The position numbers and the translations under genes are program-made. This document shows, in pieces, positions 30,198 through 40,802 of a stretch of DNA of 64,000 bases. Numbering within the stretch: the first letter of the stretch is position 1; each line of letters opens with the position of its first letter. The DNA is from Pseudomonadaceae bacterium SI-3 (lineage in GTDB: Bacteria > Pseudomonadota > Gammaproteobacteria > Pseudomonadales > Pseudomonadaceae): contig CP026511.1 in the NCBI GenBank assembly GCA_004010935.1, positions 3,906,001-3,970,000 on the forward strand. The letters run 5' to 3'. The notes below the pieces were generated by a model. It had not been told where the DNA came from and searched no databases. It worked only from the letters and a program-made list of their open reading frames with translations.

Positions 30198-30620
30198 TTA
30201 CTCGTCAGCGTTGTTGTCGCGGCTGTCGCTGTCACTGTCATTTTCATTGGCAGAGTCAGATTCAGGGCGATCACGACGCTCACGGCGCTCGCTACGGTTT
30301 TCCTCAGCCTTCAGCATCTCGGACTGTTCAGTCACGGCTTCGTCGCGACGGATGACCAGATTACGGATGACGGCGTCGTTGTAGCGGAAGTTGTCTTCCA
30401 GCTCAGCCAGTGCCTTACCACTGCACTCAACGTTCAGCATCACGTAGTGAGCCTTGTGGACGTTGTTGATGGCGTAAGCCAGCTGACGACGACCCCAGTC
30501 TTCCAGACGATGGATCTTGCCACCGTCCTCTTCGATCAGCTTGGTGTAACGCTCCACCATGCCGCCAACCTGCTCGCTCTGGTCGGGGTGGACCAGAAAG
30601 ATGATTTCGTAATGACGCAT
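30198..30620 (-). CDS. rpsF: 30S ribosomal protein S6
   Basis: A 140-residue S6 ([18 protein letters not shown], then [17 protein letters not shown]). The C-terminal tail (about 110-140) is acidic ([19 protein letters not shown]). In E. coli and relatives such tails receive extra glutamates from RimK; the tail here ends in a single Glu. First gene of the S6-S18-L9 operon, with an AAGGAG site and a candidate autoregulatory leader hairpin upstream. Confidence 0.98.
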   Translation of the reverse strand: MRHYEIIFLVHPDQSEQVGGMVERYTKLIEEDGGKIHRLEDWGRRQLAYAINNVHKAHYVMLNVECSGKALAELEDNFRYNDAVIRNLVIRRDEAVTEQSEMLKAEENRSERRERRDRPESDSANENDSDSDSRDNNADE

Positions 30621-30641
30621 TGTTGCTCCTTACGGGTTGCA

Positions 30642-30666
30642 GCCTGCCGCACAACGCGGATCAGGC
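30642..30666 (-). promoter_or_regulatory. Candidate S6:S18 autoregulatory leader hairpin before rpsF
   Basis: In the rpsF leader (minus strand) GCCTG-AT-CCGC-GTTGT-GCGG-CAGGC folds into two stacked helices separated by a two-base bulge beside a CCG. The known S6:S18 leader mimics the 16S rRNA site and features a conserved CCG next to a bulge, at this distance from rpsF. The resemblance was judged by eye, without a covariance model. Confidence 0.4.
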
Positions 30667-30801
30667 AAGGAGTGAATCAGTTATGTTGTCTTGCCAGCCA
30701 GAGAGGCGCGCAAACGCCTGCCATCCGGACAAGGGGCGCAATTCTAGAGAAGCCCGGACGACCGCGCAAGGCGATTTGGTGAATATTTAACCAACCAACG
30801 A

Positions 30802-32967
30802 CTAGCTACGCCCTGCGATGGTCCGCTCGGCCTGAATGCTTTCGAGCAACGATCTGACTTGGTGAATATCGTAGGGCTTGAGCATGGTGCGCAGGTCGTC
30901 CAGACCCACGTCCCGAGCATCGACGGCGTAGCCCGAAGCAATGACGACACTCAGGCTGGCATCGCGCGACCGGGCCTCACGAACCAGCTCGATACCGCTC
31001 ATGCCAGCCAGACCGACATCGGTAAGCAGCACGTCAAATGGATGCTGCTCGAGTTGCTTCAACGCAGCCTCGGCCGACTCGCAGAGGCTGACCTGGTGTC
31101 CCAGCTCGTCCATGACTTCTCCGGTGAGCATGCGCAGCGTCGGGTCATCCTCGACGAACAGAATCCTAAGGCCTGACGCGTATGTCGGCTCGACCTGCTC
31201 GGATGAAGCTGATGCCGAGTCGCACTGCTCGGAAATCGCGGCTACAGGCCCCCCCTGCTCACCCAGCGCAACGCGGCTCGGCAGGTAGACCCGCACCGAC
31301 GTACCCTCGCCTTCTTCGCTTTCCAGCACAACGAACCCGCCGCTCTGCTTGACGAAGCCATAGACCATGCTCAAACCAAGGCCAGACGCATTTTTATCTT
31401 TGCGCGTGGTGAAGAATGGCTCGAACGCGCGTTCGAGGATTTCCGGGCGCATGCCCTCTCCCTGATCGATGACCGCAAGTTCAACGTACGGACCGGGATC
31501 GGCGCCGGGCTGTCCCGCGAGCTGAGCTGCGTCCAGGCTACGGTTGCGCAAGCGCAGGCAAAGAGTCCCGCCATCGCCCATCGCATCGCGCGCGTTGACG
31601 GCCAGGTTGAGTATCGCCGCCTGCAGATTGCCGACATCGGCCAGTACTGGCCACAGGTCCGATGCGACATCGACATCAACCTGAACAGCGCGCCCCAGGG
31701 CACCGTTGAGCAACTCACTCATCTGACCGAGCAATTCACCGACATCAACAGATTGTGGCTGCAACGGCTGACGGCTCGCGAAGGCCAAGAGTTGCGACGC
31801 CAGACGAGCGCCCTTTTCTACACCGCCCACAGCCGACTCCAGCCGCCGCTGGGCCGTTTCGTCACCGCTCAGGTTGCGACGCAACAACTGCAGATTGCCG
31901 CCGATAATCTGCAACATGTTGTTGAAATCATGCGCGATGCCCCCGGTGAGTTTGCCGACAGCCTCAAGCTTTTGCGCTTGCATCAGGGCTGCCTGGGCGG
32001 TGCGACGTGCGGACTCGCTGTCAAGCAATTCGCGGCTGCGCTCACGCACCAGTTCTTCGAGATGTTCGCGATACTCACGCAACTCCTGCTGGCTGCGATG
32101 CTGCTCGGTAACGTCGCTGCCGAGCACGAAAATACCGGACGTTCGGCCGTCGCGCTCGATGATTGGCTGAAACACCAGATCGACGTACAGCTCCTCCGGT
32201 TCGGCACCCGGACGGCGGTTTAGCAGTGCCCGCATGCCTTTGTCGGTGTAGGGTTCGCCGGTGCGGTACACCTCATCGAGCAGCGTAATAAAACCCTGGC
32301 CCTCCAGCTCGGGCAGCCCGTCACGCACAGGCTTGCCGAGCAGCTGGCGGTGGCCGGTAAGCTGCTGATACGCCTCGTTGACCAGCTCGAACACATGCTC
32401 GGGACCACGCAGAAAGCAGACGAAACCAGGTGCCTGGGCAAACAACCGGCGCAGTTGATTGCCTTCATCCTGTATGAACCGCGCTCGGGATATGATCGCC
32501 GCCTCGATCTGTTGAGCCGGCTGACCAGCAGACTCTTCCGAGCGCAAGGAGTCCTTCAGCTGCTGCAGTTCAGTGATATCCACGGTGTGCTGAAGGATGG
32601 CGATGACTTCGCCGTTATCGTCCAACAACGGTGTGTGCGTCGCGCTCCAGTAGCGGTCCTCATATGCCGCACCGTTGCCGGAGCTGACCGCGATGGAATA
32701 TCGGATAACGGGCAAGGTATCCAAAGCCTTCGTACGCAGGACCCTAGCAAAGGAGTCGAGGAGTTCGTCGACATGAGTCGACTCGGGAAATTGCGGGTCG
32801 GCGGCAAACGCGTCCTGAATTCGCCGCCCAGCGATTTCCTCGATGCTGCGTGCGGTGAGTTCCAGGTAAGCCGCGTTCGCATCCAGAATTACCAGATCGG
32901 GATCCAGCAGCAGGTAGGCATTTGGCGAAACCCTGAACAGAGCCTCGAAAGACGGGCGTTGCGGCAT
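30802..32967 (-). CDS. PAS-PAS hybrid histidine kinase/response regulator
   Basis: A 721-residue soluble sensor kinase with no transmembrane helix. Domains: PAS1 (about 5-130, SPNAYLLLDPDLVILDAN), PAS2 (about 170-300, FAQAPGFVCFLRGPEHVFEL), a coiled-coil linker, a dimerisation/H-box GGIAHDFNNMLQIIGG (about 345), an HATPase domain (NLAVNARDAM, DQGEGM, GLGLSMVYGFVKQSGG), and a C-terminal receiver domain (about 600-715, phospho-Asp in LLTDVGLAG). The start ATG at 32967 follows GGAGGTGG. It sits alone between rlmB and rpsF, where P. aeruginosa has no gene; no cognate Hpt or output regulator is nearby. The signal is unknown. Confidence 0.9.
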   Translation of the reverse strand: MPQRPSFEALFRVSPNAYLLLDPDLVILDANAAYLELTARSIEEIAGRRIQDAFAADPQFPESTHVDELLDSFARVLRTKALDTLPVIRYSIAVSSGNGAAYEDRYWSATHTPLLDDNGEVIAILQHTVDITELQQLKDSLRSEESAGQPAQQIEAAIISRARFIQDEGNQLRRLFAQAPGFVCFLRGPEHVFELVNEAYQQLTGHRQLLGKPVRDGLPELEGQGFITLLDEVYRTGEPYTDKGMRALLNRRPGAEPEELYVDLVFQPIIERDGRTSGIFVLGSDVTEQHRSQQELREYREHLEELVRERSRELLDSESARRTAQAALMQAQKLEAVGKLTGGIAHDFNNMLQIIGGNLQLLRRNLSGDETAQRRLESAVGGVEKGARLASQLLAFASRQPLQPQSVDVGELLGQMSELLNGALGRAVQVDVDVASDLWPVLADVGNLQAAILNLAVNARDAMGDGGTLCLRLRNRSLDAAQLAGQPGADPGPYVELAVIDQGEGMRPEILERAFEPFFTTRKDKNASGLGLSMVYGFVKQSGGFVVLESEEGEGTSVRVYLPSRVALGEQGGPVAAISEQCDSASASSEQVEPTYASGLRILFVEDDPTLRMLTGEVMDELGHQVSLCESAEAALKQLEQHPFDVLLTDVGLAGMSGIELVREARSRDASLSVVIASGYAVDARDVGLDDLRTMLKPYDIHQVRSLLESIQAERTIAGRS

Positions 32968-33160
32968 ACCACCTCCATGATGCGAGCCTGGCGCTGGTCG
33001 CGATCAAAAGCTGGCGCCAGGTCTACGCCCGACGCCGAGTCAAACCAATAAAGTGACGGCTCGAGCGTCAGAATCAGAACGGACAGTTGACCGCAGCGAA
33101 AACGATCCGTTTCCGCTGAAGAGCAAAGGTCTTAACAGAACAGGCCAAGCGAAGTAGACG

Positions 33161-33916
33161 CTAGCTCGCGGGCAGTGCCGAGCGCCGTTGGCGCAGGGCC
33201 TCGAACAGGCAAACTCCGGTAGCGACGGAGACGTTGAGGCTGCTGACGCTGCCGCCCATGGGCAAACGCACCAGGAAATCGCAGTGCTCACGGGTCAGGC
33301 GCCGCATCCCCTTGCCCTCGGCCCCCATCACCATAACGATCGGCCCGCTGAGATCCTGATCGTAGATCTCCTGCTCGGCCTCACCAGCCGTACCGACGAC
33401 CCACAAACCGCGCTGCTGCAGTTTTTCCAGCGTCCGGGCGAGATTGGTGACGGCTACCAGCGGAATGACCTCGGCAGCACCGCAGGCCACCTTGCGCACC
33501 GTAGCGTTCAGCGTCGCGGATTTATCCTTGGGTATGATCACGGCCAGGGCGCCGGCCGCATCGGCAGTTCGCAGACAGGCCCCTAGATTATGCGGGTCTG
33601 TGACGCCGTCGAGCACGAGCAACAGTGGCGCGCCTTCGGTGCGATCGAGCAGCTCCTCAAGCATGGCATCGCCCCAAACCTGGCTGGGACTGACGTCAGC
33701 AATCACGCCCTGATGCACGCCCTCGACCCAGGCGTCCATTTCGCGGCGCTCGCACTGGCCGACTCGAACCTTCGATTCGGCAGCCAGCTGGAGCAAATTC
33801 AGCACGCGCGGATCATCACGCCCCTCCGCCAGCCAAATCTGCTTGACTCGCTTCGGATGATGGCGAAGCAACGCCTCGACGGCATGAAGACCATAAACCT
33901 TTTCTAGATCGCTCAT
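33161..33916 (-). CDS. rlmB: 23S rRNA (guanosine-2'-O-)-methyltransferase RlmB
   Basis: Methylates G2251 (E. coli numbering) in the 23S rRNA peptidyl-tRNA-binding loop. The 251-residue SpoU-family protein has the N-terminal substrate-binding domain (1-75) and the knotted SAM-binding domain with NLGACLRTADAAGA, VMGAEGKGM and SSLNVSVATGVCLFEA. Its ATG overlaps the rnr stop (ATGA), the conserved rnr-rlmB arrangement. Confidence 0.97.
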   Translation of the reverse strand: MSDLEKVYGLHAVEALLRHHPKRVKQIWLAEGRDDPRVLNLLQLAAESKVRVGQCERREMDAWVEGVHQGVIADVSPSQVWGDAMLEELLDRTEGAPLLLVLDGVTDPHNLGACLRTADAAGALAVIIPKDKSATLNATVRKVACGAAEVIPLVAVTNLARTLEKLQQRGLWVVGTAGEAEQEIYDQDLSGPIVMVMGAEGKGMRRLTREHCDFLVRLPMGGSVSSLNVSVATGVCLFEALRQRRSALPAS

Positions 33917-36450
33917 GGTTTGGCCTTACGCTTACGGGGCGCGGCGCCCTCGGACTTCGGCGTGGCCTTGCCGGCGGCCGCCTTCGGTTTCGAGCCGCTG
34001 CGCTTGGGCTTGCTTTTAGACGTTTTGCCTGCCTTGGCGTCGCCTAGCAGTGCCTTCTTGATCTCACGACTCTTGCGGACATCATCGCTGACCGACTCAT
34101 TGCCCTTCGACAAAGACGCATCAGCGCCTTTCTTGCCGCGACTGTCTTTACGTCCGCCGCGGCCGTCCGAGGCTCCGCGCTCGCCGGCTCCGGTCTTGCT
34201 GCCACCGCCAATCAACTCGAAGTCGATCTTGCGCTCATCGAGATCGACACGCATGACCCGCACCTCGACGCTGTCGCCAAGACGGAAGCTGCGACCGCTG
34301 CGTTCGCCGGACAGGCGATGATGTAACGGATCGAAGTGGTAGTAGTCGCCCGGCATGGCCGTCACGTGCACCAACCCTTCGACGTAGATATCGGTCAGTT
34401 CGACGAACAGGCCGAAGCCGGTCACGGCCGTGATAACGCCGGGGAAATTCTCACCGACCCGGTCTTTCATAAACTCGCATTTCAGCCAATTCACGACGTC
34501 ACGGGTCGCTTCATCGGCGCGGCGCTCGGTCATTGAGCACTGCTCGCCCAACTGCTCCAATGCGGCCTCGTCATACGGATAGATGCGCGCCTTGGGCATG
34601 CTGGTAGCGCCCGCGCGGCGAACGTGCGACGTGTCGCGCTTGGAGCGGATCACGCTGCGGATCGCCCGATGGATCAGCAGATCCGGGTAGCGGCGAATCG
34701 GCGATGTGAAATGTGCGTATGCCTCGTAGTTCAGGCCGAAATGGCCATTATTGTCAGGACTGTAAACCGCCTGACTGAGGGAGCGCAGCATTACCGTCTG
34801 AATCACGTGGAAGTCGGGACGGCCCTGGATGTGCTCCAGCAGCGCCTGGTAATCCTTAGGCGTTGGCCCCTCTTTGCCCTTGTGCAAGGCCAGGCCCAGC
34901 TCGCCGAGAAACGCTCGGAGTTTCTCCTGACGCTCCAGGGGGGGACCATCGTGCACACGATACAAGCCCGGAATGTCGTGATCCTGAAGGAAGCGTGCAG
35001 TGGCCACGTTGGCGCATAGCATGCACTCCTCGATCAGCTTGTGCGCGTCGTTGCGCTCGGTCGGCTTGATTTCCGAGATCTTGCGACCAGCGCCGAAAAC
35101 GATGCGGGTTTCCTGCGTCTCGAAGTCGATCGCCCCGCGGGCATGCCGCGCCTTGAGCAATATCTTATAGAGCGCATAGAGCTGCTTAAGGTCGGGCAGC
35201 ACTTCACCGTACTCGCCGATAAGGCCTTTGCCTTCAGCCGAAGATGGCTGTTCAAGCATGCTGCTGACCTTGTTATAGGTCAGTCGTGCGTGGGAATGGA
35301 TCACCGCTTCATAGAACTGGTAATCCGTCATCTTCCCCGACTTGCTCAAGGTAATTTCGCAGACCATCGCCAGACGGTCGACATGCGGATTTAGCGAGCA
35401 GAGCCCATTCGACAATTCTTCCGGCAGCATCGGCACGACACGCTCGGGGAAGTACACCGAGGTACCACGTACTTCAGCTTCCTGATCCAGCGCCGAGCCG
35501 ACCTTTACATAGTGCGAGACATCGGCGATCGCCACGTACAGGCGGAAGCCACCGGAAAACAGCTTCCAGCCACTGAGCTTCTCGCAGTAAACGGCATCAT
35601 CGAAGTCACGCGCATCCTCGCCGTCGATGGTGACGAACGGCAGGTGGCGAAGGTCGACGCGTTTCTGCTTGTCCTTCTCCTCGACTTCCGGCTTGAGCTT
35701 GGCGGCTTCGCGTTTTACCGCATCCGGCCAGACATGCGGAATGTCGAAGCTACGAAGCGCGACATCGATTTCCATACCGGGAGCCATGTAGTTGCCGATC
35801 ACCTCGACCACGTCGCCCTGTGGCTGAAACCGCTGAGTCGGCCAGTGGGTAATCTTGATCTCGACGAACTGACCCGGCTTGGCATCCATGGAACGACCCG
35901 GCGTGACCAGCACTTCCTGCTGGATCTTGGGGTTATCGGCCATCACAAAGCCGATTCCACTTTCTTCCTGGTAGCGGCCTACGATGGTTTCGTGGGCACG
36001 ACCGATGATCTCAACAATCGCACCTTCGCGGCGGCCGCGGCGATCAAGCCCGGCCACGCGAGCCAGACAGCGATCACCGTCAAACACCAGACGCATCTGT
36101 GCTGGACTCAAGAACAGATCGTCGCTGCGGTCGTCAGGGATGAGAAAACCGAAACCGTCGCGATGACCGCTGACGCGACCGCAAACCAGGTCCAGCTTGT
36201 CTACCGGGGCATAGGTGCCACGCCGGGTATAGATCACCTGACCGTCACGCTCCATCGCGCGCAAACGGCGGCGCAGAGCTTCAATGTCATCTTCGGAGGA
36301 TAATCCGAACTCTTCCACCAGCTGCTCACGGGCCGCTGGCGAGCCGCGCTCGCTCAGATGCTTGAGTATCAATTCGCGGCTGGGAATGGGGTTTTCGTAC
36401 TTTTCCGCTTCACGTGCGGCCTCGGGATCGAGGGATTGCCAATCGGCCAT
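33913..36450 (-). CDS. rnr: Ribonuclease R
   Basis: Processive 3'-5' exoribonuclease that degrades structured RNA and acts in rRNA quality control and trans-translation. The 845 residues comprise an N-terminal helix-turn-helix region, cold-shock domains (about 85-230), the RNB catalytic domain with DGEDARDFDDAVY (the metal-binding aspartates), an S1 domain (about 650-735) and a Lys/Ser/Gly-rich tail (about 745-845) typical of RNase R. The start ATG at 36450 is preceded by AAAGGTGA. Cotranscribed with rlmB. Confidence 0.97.
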   Translation of the reverse strand: MADWQSLDPEAAREAEKYENPIPSRELILKHLSERGSPAAREQLVEEFGLSSEDDIEALRRRLRAMERDGQVIYTRRGTYAPVDKLDLVCGRVSGHRDGFGFLIPDDRSDDLFLSPAQMRLVFDGDRCLARVAGLDRRGRREGAIVEIIGRAHETIVGRYQEESGIGFVMADNPKIQQEVLVTPGRSMDAKPGQFVEIKITHWPTQRFQPQGDVVEVIGNYMAPGMEIDVALRSFDIPHVWPDAVKREAAKLKPEVEEKDKQKRVDLRHLPFVTIDGEDARDFDDAVYCEKLSGWKLFSGGFRLYVAIADVSHYVKVGSALDQEAEVRGTSVYFPERVVPMLPEELSNGLCSLNPHVDRLAMVCEITLSKSGKMTDYQFYEAVIHSHARLTYNKVSSMLEQPSSAEGKGLIGEYGEVLPDLKQLYALYKILLKARHARGAIDFETQETRIVFGAGRKISEIKPTERNDAHKLIEECMLCANVATARFLQDHDIPGLYRVHDGPPLERQEKLRAFLGELGLALHKGKEGPTPKDYQALLEHIQGRPDFHVIQTVMLRSLSQAVYSPDNNGHFGLNYEAYAHFTSPIRRYPDLLIHRAIRSVIRSKRDTSHVRRAGATSMPKARIYPYDEAALEQLGEQCSMTERRADEATRDVVNWLKCEFMKDRVGENFPGVITAVTGFGLFVELTDIYVEGLVHVTAMPGDYYHFDPLHHRLSGERSGRSFRLGDSVEVRVMRVDLDERKIDFELIGGGSKTGAGERGASDGRGGRKDSRGKKGADASLSKGNESVSDDVRKSREIKKALLGDAKAGKTSKSKPKRSGSKPKAAAGKATPKSEGAAPRKRKAKP

Positions 36451-36562
36451 TAAGAGATGTCACCTTTCATTCATTTATAGAGGCAGAACGCCCTATATCT
36501 ATTGAAGCGCGAAACGCCGTCCGACGGCAGCTTTCGCGCGAATTATTTTTCCTGGACGGGGC

Positions 36563-36591
36563 TTTACAAGGCATAACCCCGCCCGTATAGT
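36563..36591 (+). promoter_or_regulatory. Sigma-70 promoter of the tRNA-Leu pair
   Basis: TTTACA at 36563-36568, a 17-nt spacer and TATAGT at 36586-36591, then a GC-rich discriminator (TCGCGCCC). It is 63 nt upstream of the first tRNA-Leu, with strength and layout typical of stable RNA genes. Confidence 0.85.
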
Positions 36592-36654
36592 TCGCGCCCA
36601 CAATGTCTGGTAGACGTTGTAACACGGAAACGACGAAGTATCATCGTTTGCAGT

Positions 36655-36741
36655 GCCCAGGTGGCGGAATTGGTAGACGCACTAGGTTCAGGTCCTAGCG
36701 GTGGCAACACCGTGGAAGTTCGAGTCTTCTCCTGGGCACCA
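36655..36741 (+). tRNA. tRNA-Leu (anticodon CAG), copy 1
   Basis: An 87-nt class II tRNA starting GCCCAGGTGGCGGAATTGG, with anticodon loop TTCAGGT (CAG), a long variable arm (CGGTGGCAACACCG), T-arm AGTTCGAGTCT and encoded CCA. Confidence 0.97.
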
Positions 36742-36843
36742 TTTATCCGATGAGACACTTGCGACAGCGAGCGTTTCATAGACACGAGGTTTGTCGACCT
36801 TGACCAACAATAGACATAAGTCGGTGAGCAATCATCGCAATGT

Positions 36844-36930
36844 GCCCAGGTGGCGGAATTGGTAGACGCACTAGGTTCAGGTCCTAGCGATGGCAACATC
36901 GTGGAAGTTCGAGTCTTCTCCTGGGCACCA
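36844..36930 (+). tRNA. tRNA-Leu (anticodon CAG), copy 2
   Basis: An 87-nt class II tRNA almost identical to copy 1. The only differences are in the variable arm (CGATGGCAACATCG instead of CGGTGGCAACACCG): one G-C pair is replaced by A-T, both sides changed together. It lies 102 nt after copy 1 and is followed by an intrinsic terminator. Confidence 0.97.
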
Positions 36931-36938
36931 CTCTTCAG

Positions 36939-36967
36939 AAAAAACCGAGCCACTGGCTCGGTTTTTT
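36939..36967 (+). terminator. Intrinsic terminator of the tRNA-Leu pair
   Basis: AAAAAACCGAGCC-ACT-GGCTCGGTTTTTT: a 7-bp GC stem extended by A-T pairs and ending in six Ts, 8 nt after the second tRNA-Leu CCA. Confidence 0.93.
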
Positions 36968-37049
36968 CGTTTCTGCTTAGGCTCAACACACCCAACAGCC
37001 CCGCTAACATAATCACATGGCCAACATTTAGACGGCCGCGCACAAAAGA

Positions 37050-37073
37050 AAGACCGCCCGAGGGCGGTCTTTG
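37050..37073 (-). terminator. Intrinsic terminator after purA
   Basis: On the minus strand AAAGACCGCCC-TC-GGGCGGTCTTTCTTTT forms a stable hairpin with a U-rich tail, 17 nt after the purA stop codon. The A-rich other side would let it work on the plus strand as well. Confidence 0.9.
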
Positions 37074-37089
37074 TATTTCACGCCAGTGA

Positions 37090-38409
<1,320 letters not shown>

Positions 38410-38460
38410 TTACCGGTTATGACCGGCGAAAATCTGAAAAACCTGTCTGACGCAGCCGCA

Positions 38461-39648
38461 TCAGCGGACCAGCGGCATTACAACCCAGGAACCCTCTTGC
38501 AACAGTAGCTGCCGGTCACAGCCAACACCTGGCGCGGCGTCGCCCTGCTGCCCGTCCAAGGCCTGCACTACCCGCTCACCCTGCTCACGCAGCCGACGGA
38601 TTGCCTGCCATAAAGCCGGATCAGTGCTGTACGGCGCCCAGACACCGGCCGATGGGCCAACAAGCTCGGCATTACCCAGCCTGACCAGCGTCTTTAGGTC
38701 CGTCGAAAAGCCGGTCGCCGGACGCGCCCGCCCGAAATCAGCACCAATGTCGTCATAACGCCCACCCTGAGCGATCGACTGGCCGACGCCCGGGACGAAT
38801 ACCGCGAAGACGACACCAGTGTGGTAGTGATAGCCGCGTAGCTCGCCAAGATCGAAATACAACGGCAGCTCGGGATACCGCATCGCCAACTGTTCGGCGA
38901 TATGCGCCAAGCCATCGAGCGATTGAAGAACCGGAGCAGGCGCACCGGCAAGCACCTCGCGAGCAGCGTCAAGCGTCTCGCGACCACCACAGAGCCGCGC
39001 TAATGCGCGCAACATGCTCGCCAAGGCGGGCTCGACGTCGGCGGTCAGCGCTGCGATCTCGTCCATCGCCTTACGCTGCAAGGCATCGAAGAGGCGCTGC
39101 TCTGCGCCCCCAGAGAGACCGGCGGCCCGCGCCAACCCGCGATAAATCCCCACATGGCCGAGATCCATGTGCAGGTCCGACACATCGGCGAGAATGAGGG
39201 TTTCCAGCATCAAGCTGATCACTTCAAGATCGCTGGAAGTGCTGCTGTCTCCATAAAGTTCGGCGCCCAGCTGAATCGGGCTCCGCGACGTGGCGAGGGC
39301 CTGCGGCTTGGCATGCAGGACGCTGCCGGCATAGCACAGGCGGCTGGGCCCTTCGCGGCGCAACGTATGGGCATCCACCCGCGCCACTTGCGGCGTGATG
39401 TCCGCTCGCAAGCCCATCTGCCGCCCTGACAACGGATCGACGACCTTAAAGGTCTTAAGATCAAGGTCCTGCCCCGCGCCAATCAGGAGCGACTCGAGAA
39501 ACTCCACATGAGGGGTAATAACCAACTCATAGCCCCAGCACTGGAAAAGATCCAGCACACGACGCCGTGCAGTTTCGATACGCGCCGCTTCGGGCGGCAG
39601 CACCTCTTCAATGCCATCTGGCAGAAGCCAGCGGTCTATCGTTGCCAT
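38461..39648 (-). CDS. hisZ: ATP phosphoribosyltransferase regulatory subunit HisZ
   Basis: A 395-residue paralogue of histidyl-tRNA synthetase that supports the short form of HisG in histidine synthesis. The class II synthetase core is recognisable (motif 2-like [12 protein letters not shown]) but the synthetase is truncated of its anticodon-binding domain, as expected for HisZ. I start at ATG 39648 ([15 protein letters not shown]), which has GAGGTG upstream; the frame is open 27 nt further. Confidence 0.94.
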   Translation of the reverse strand: MATIDRWLLPDGIEEVLPPEAARIETARRRVLDLFQCWGYELVITPHVEFLESLLIGAGQDLDLKTFKVVDPLSGRQMGLRADITPQVARVDAHTLRREGPSRLCYAGSVLHAKPQALATSRSPIQLGAELYGDSSTSSDLEVISLMLETLILADVSDLHMDLGHVGIYRGLARAAGLSGGAEQRLFDALQRKAMDEIAALTADVEPALASMLRALARLCGGRETLDAAREVLAGAPAPVLQSLDGLAHIAEQLAMRYPELPLYFDLGELRGYHYHTGVVFAVFVPGVGQSIAQGGRYDDIGADFGRARPATGFSTDLKTLVRLGNAELVGPSAGVWAPYSTDPALWQAIRRLREQGERVVQALDGQQGDAAPGVGCDRQLLLQEGSWVVMPLVR

Positions 39649-39929
39649 TTCGCCAATCACCTCTCGATACGGCAAGCCTAGTCAAGCAGACGAACGCCGG
39701 GGCAACAGCCTGGGCCGCCCATCGGTCGCGTGCGATTGTGTTGGAACCATGGCGACAGCGCCACGCCCCACCAAGGGGATCGGCATGGCTGGCCATGCCC
39801 GGATCAGCCTGCTACCTCCGGGGCGCAGACGCAAAAAAGCCGGGCTTTCCCGGCTCGCGGATCATAACAACGTTTCGCCAACGGGTCACCCGGCGGACTG
39901 CACTCAGCCCGCCGGACAACCTTTAGCAG
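39649..39929. other. hflC / hisZ intergenic region
   Basis: Holds the hflC terminator (next entry) and the hisZ leader with its GAGGTG site. The DUF2065 gene that lies here in P. aeruginosa (PA4940) is not found in any frame. Confidence 0.6.
39833..39855 (-). terminator. Intrinsic terminator after hflC
   Basis: On the minus strand AGCCGGG-AAAG-CCCGGCT followed by TTTTTTGCG: a 7-bp GC-rich stem with a clean U-tract, about 75 nt after the hflC stop. Confidence 0.9.
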
Positions 39930-40802
39930 TCACTGCGCTGTTGCGGATTCCAGATAACGGAAGAAATCGCTATTGGGATCTAGCACCAGAACATCTTCCT
40001 TGTTGGCGAAGCTCTCTCGGTAGGCTTGGAGGCTGCGATGGAAGGAATAGAATTCCCGATCCTGCCCATACGCCGCAGCATAGATGGACGCCGCCTGCGC
40101 ATCGCCGTCACCGCGCAACTCTTCGGCCTCACGGAACGCCTCAGCCAATAGCACTCGACGCTGCCGGTCAGCATCGGCACGAATGCCTTCAGCCAGCTCC
40201 TTACCTTTAGCGCGATGCTCACGTGCTTCACGTTCGCGCTCAGAGCTCATCCGCTCGAACACGCTACGGTTCACTTCGCGCGGGAGGTCAATGCCCTTTA
40301 CTCGGACATCCACCACCTCAATCCCGAGCTCCTGCTGCGCAGCACGATTCAGACTATTGGTCACCAGACTCATCAGCTCGTCGCGCTGACCGGATACAGA
40401 CTCGTGCAATGTCCGCTTACCGAACTGATCTCGCAGCGCAGCTTCGAGACGGCGCGCGAGTCGCTCATCTGCAATCTGCTTCATGCCTGAAGTCGCCGTA
40501 TAAAAGCGCTCAGCATCGTCAACACGCCATTTGGCGTACGAGTCAACCATCAGCGCTTTCTTCTCCAGCGTCAGAAAGCGTGACGTGGTGGTATCCAACG
40601 TCATCAGACGCGCATCGAACTTGCGCACGCTATTGACGTAAGGGATTTTCAGGTGCATGCCCGGCTTTACGTCGGGCTCAACGATACGACCGAATCGCAG
40701 CAATACCGCTCGCTCTGTCTGGGACACGATGTAGAAGCTGTTCCACGCCACGATCGCCAGCACCACACCCACAATGAGTGCGGTCAGGGATTTATTGCTC
40801 AT
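39930..40802 (-). CDS. hflC: FtsH protease modulator HflC
   Basis: A 290-residue SPFH/band 7 protein that forms, with HflK, a periplasmic cage around FtsH. One N-terminal transmembrane helix (about 5-24), the SPFH domain (about 25-190, GRIVEPDVKPGMHLKIP, DVRVKGIDLP) and a helical, Glu/Arg-rich C-terminal part. The ATG at 40802 overlaps the hflK stop (TAATG), so translation is coupled. Confidence 0.97.
   Translation of the reverse strand: MSNKSLTALIVGVVLAIVAWNSFYIVSQTERAVLLRFGRIVEPDVKPGMHLKIPYVNSVRKFDARLMTLDTTTSRFLTLEKKALMVDSYAKWRVDDAERFYTATSGMKQIADERLARRLEAALRDQFGKRTLHESVSGQRDELMSLVTNSLNRAAQQELGIEVVDVRVKGIDLPREVNRSVFERMSSEREREAREHRAKGKELAEGIRADADRQRRVLLAEAFREAEELRGDGDAQAASIYAAAYGQDREFYSFHRSLQAYRESFANKEDVLVLDPNSDFFRYLESATAQ

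Noticed and set aside
36655..36930. tRNA-Leu duplication as attL/attR of an island
   Set aside because: Only 102 nt separate the copies and they share one promoter and one terminator; a simple tandem duplication explains it.
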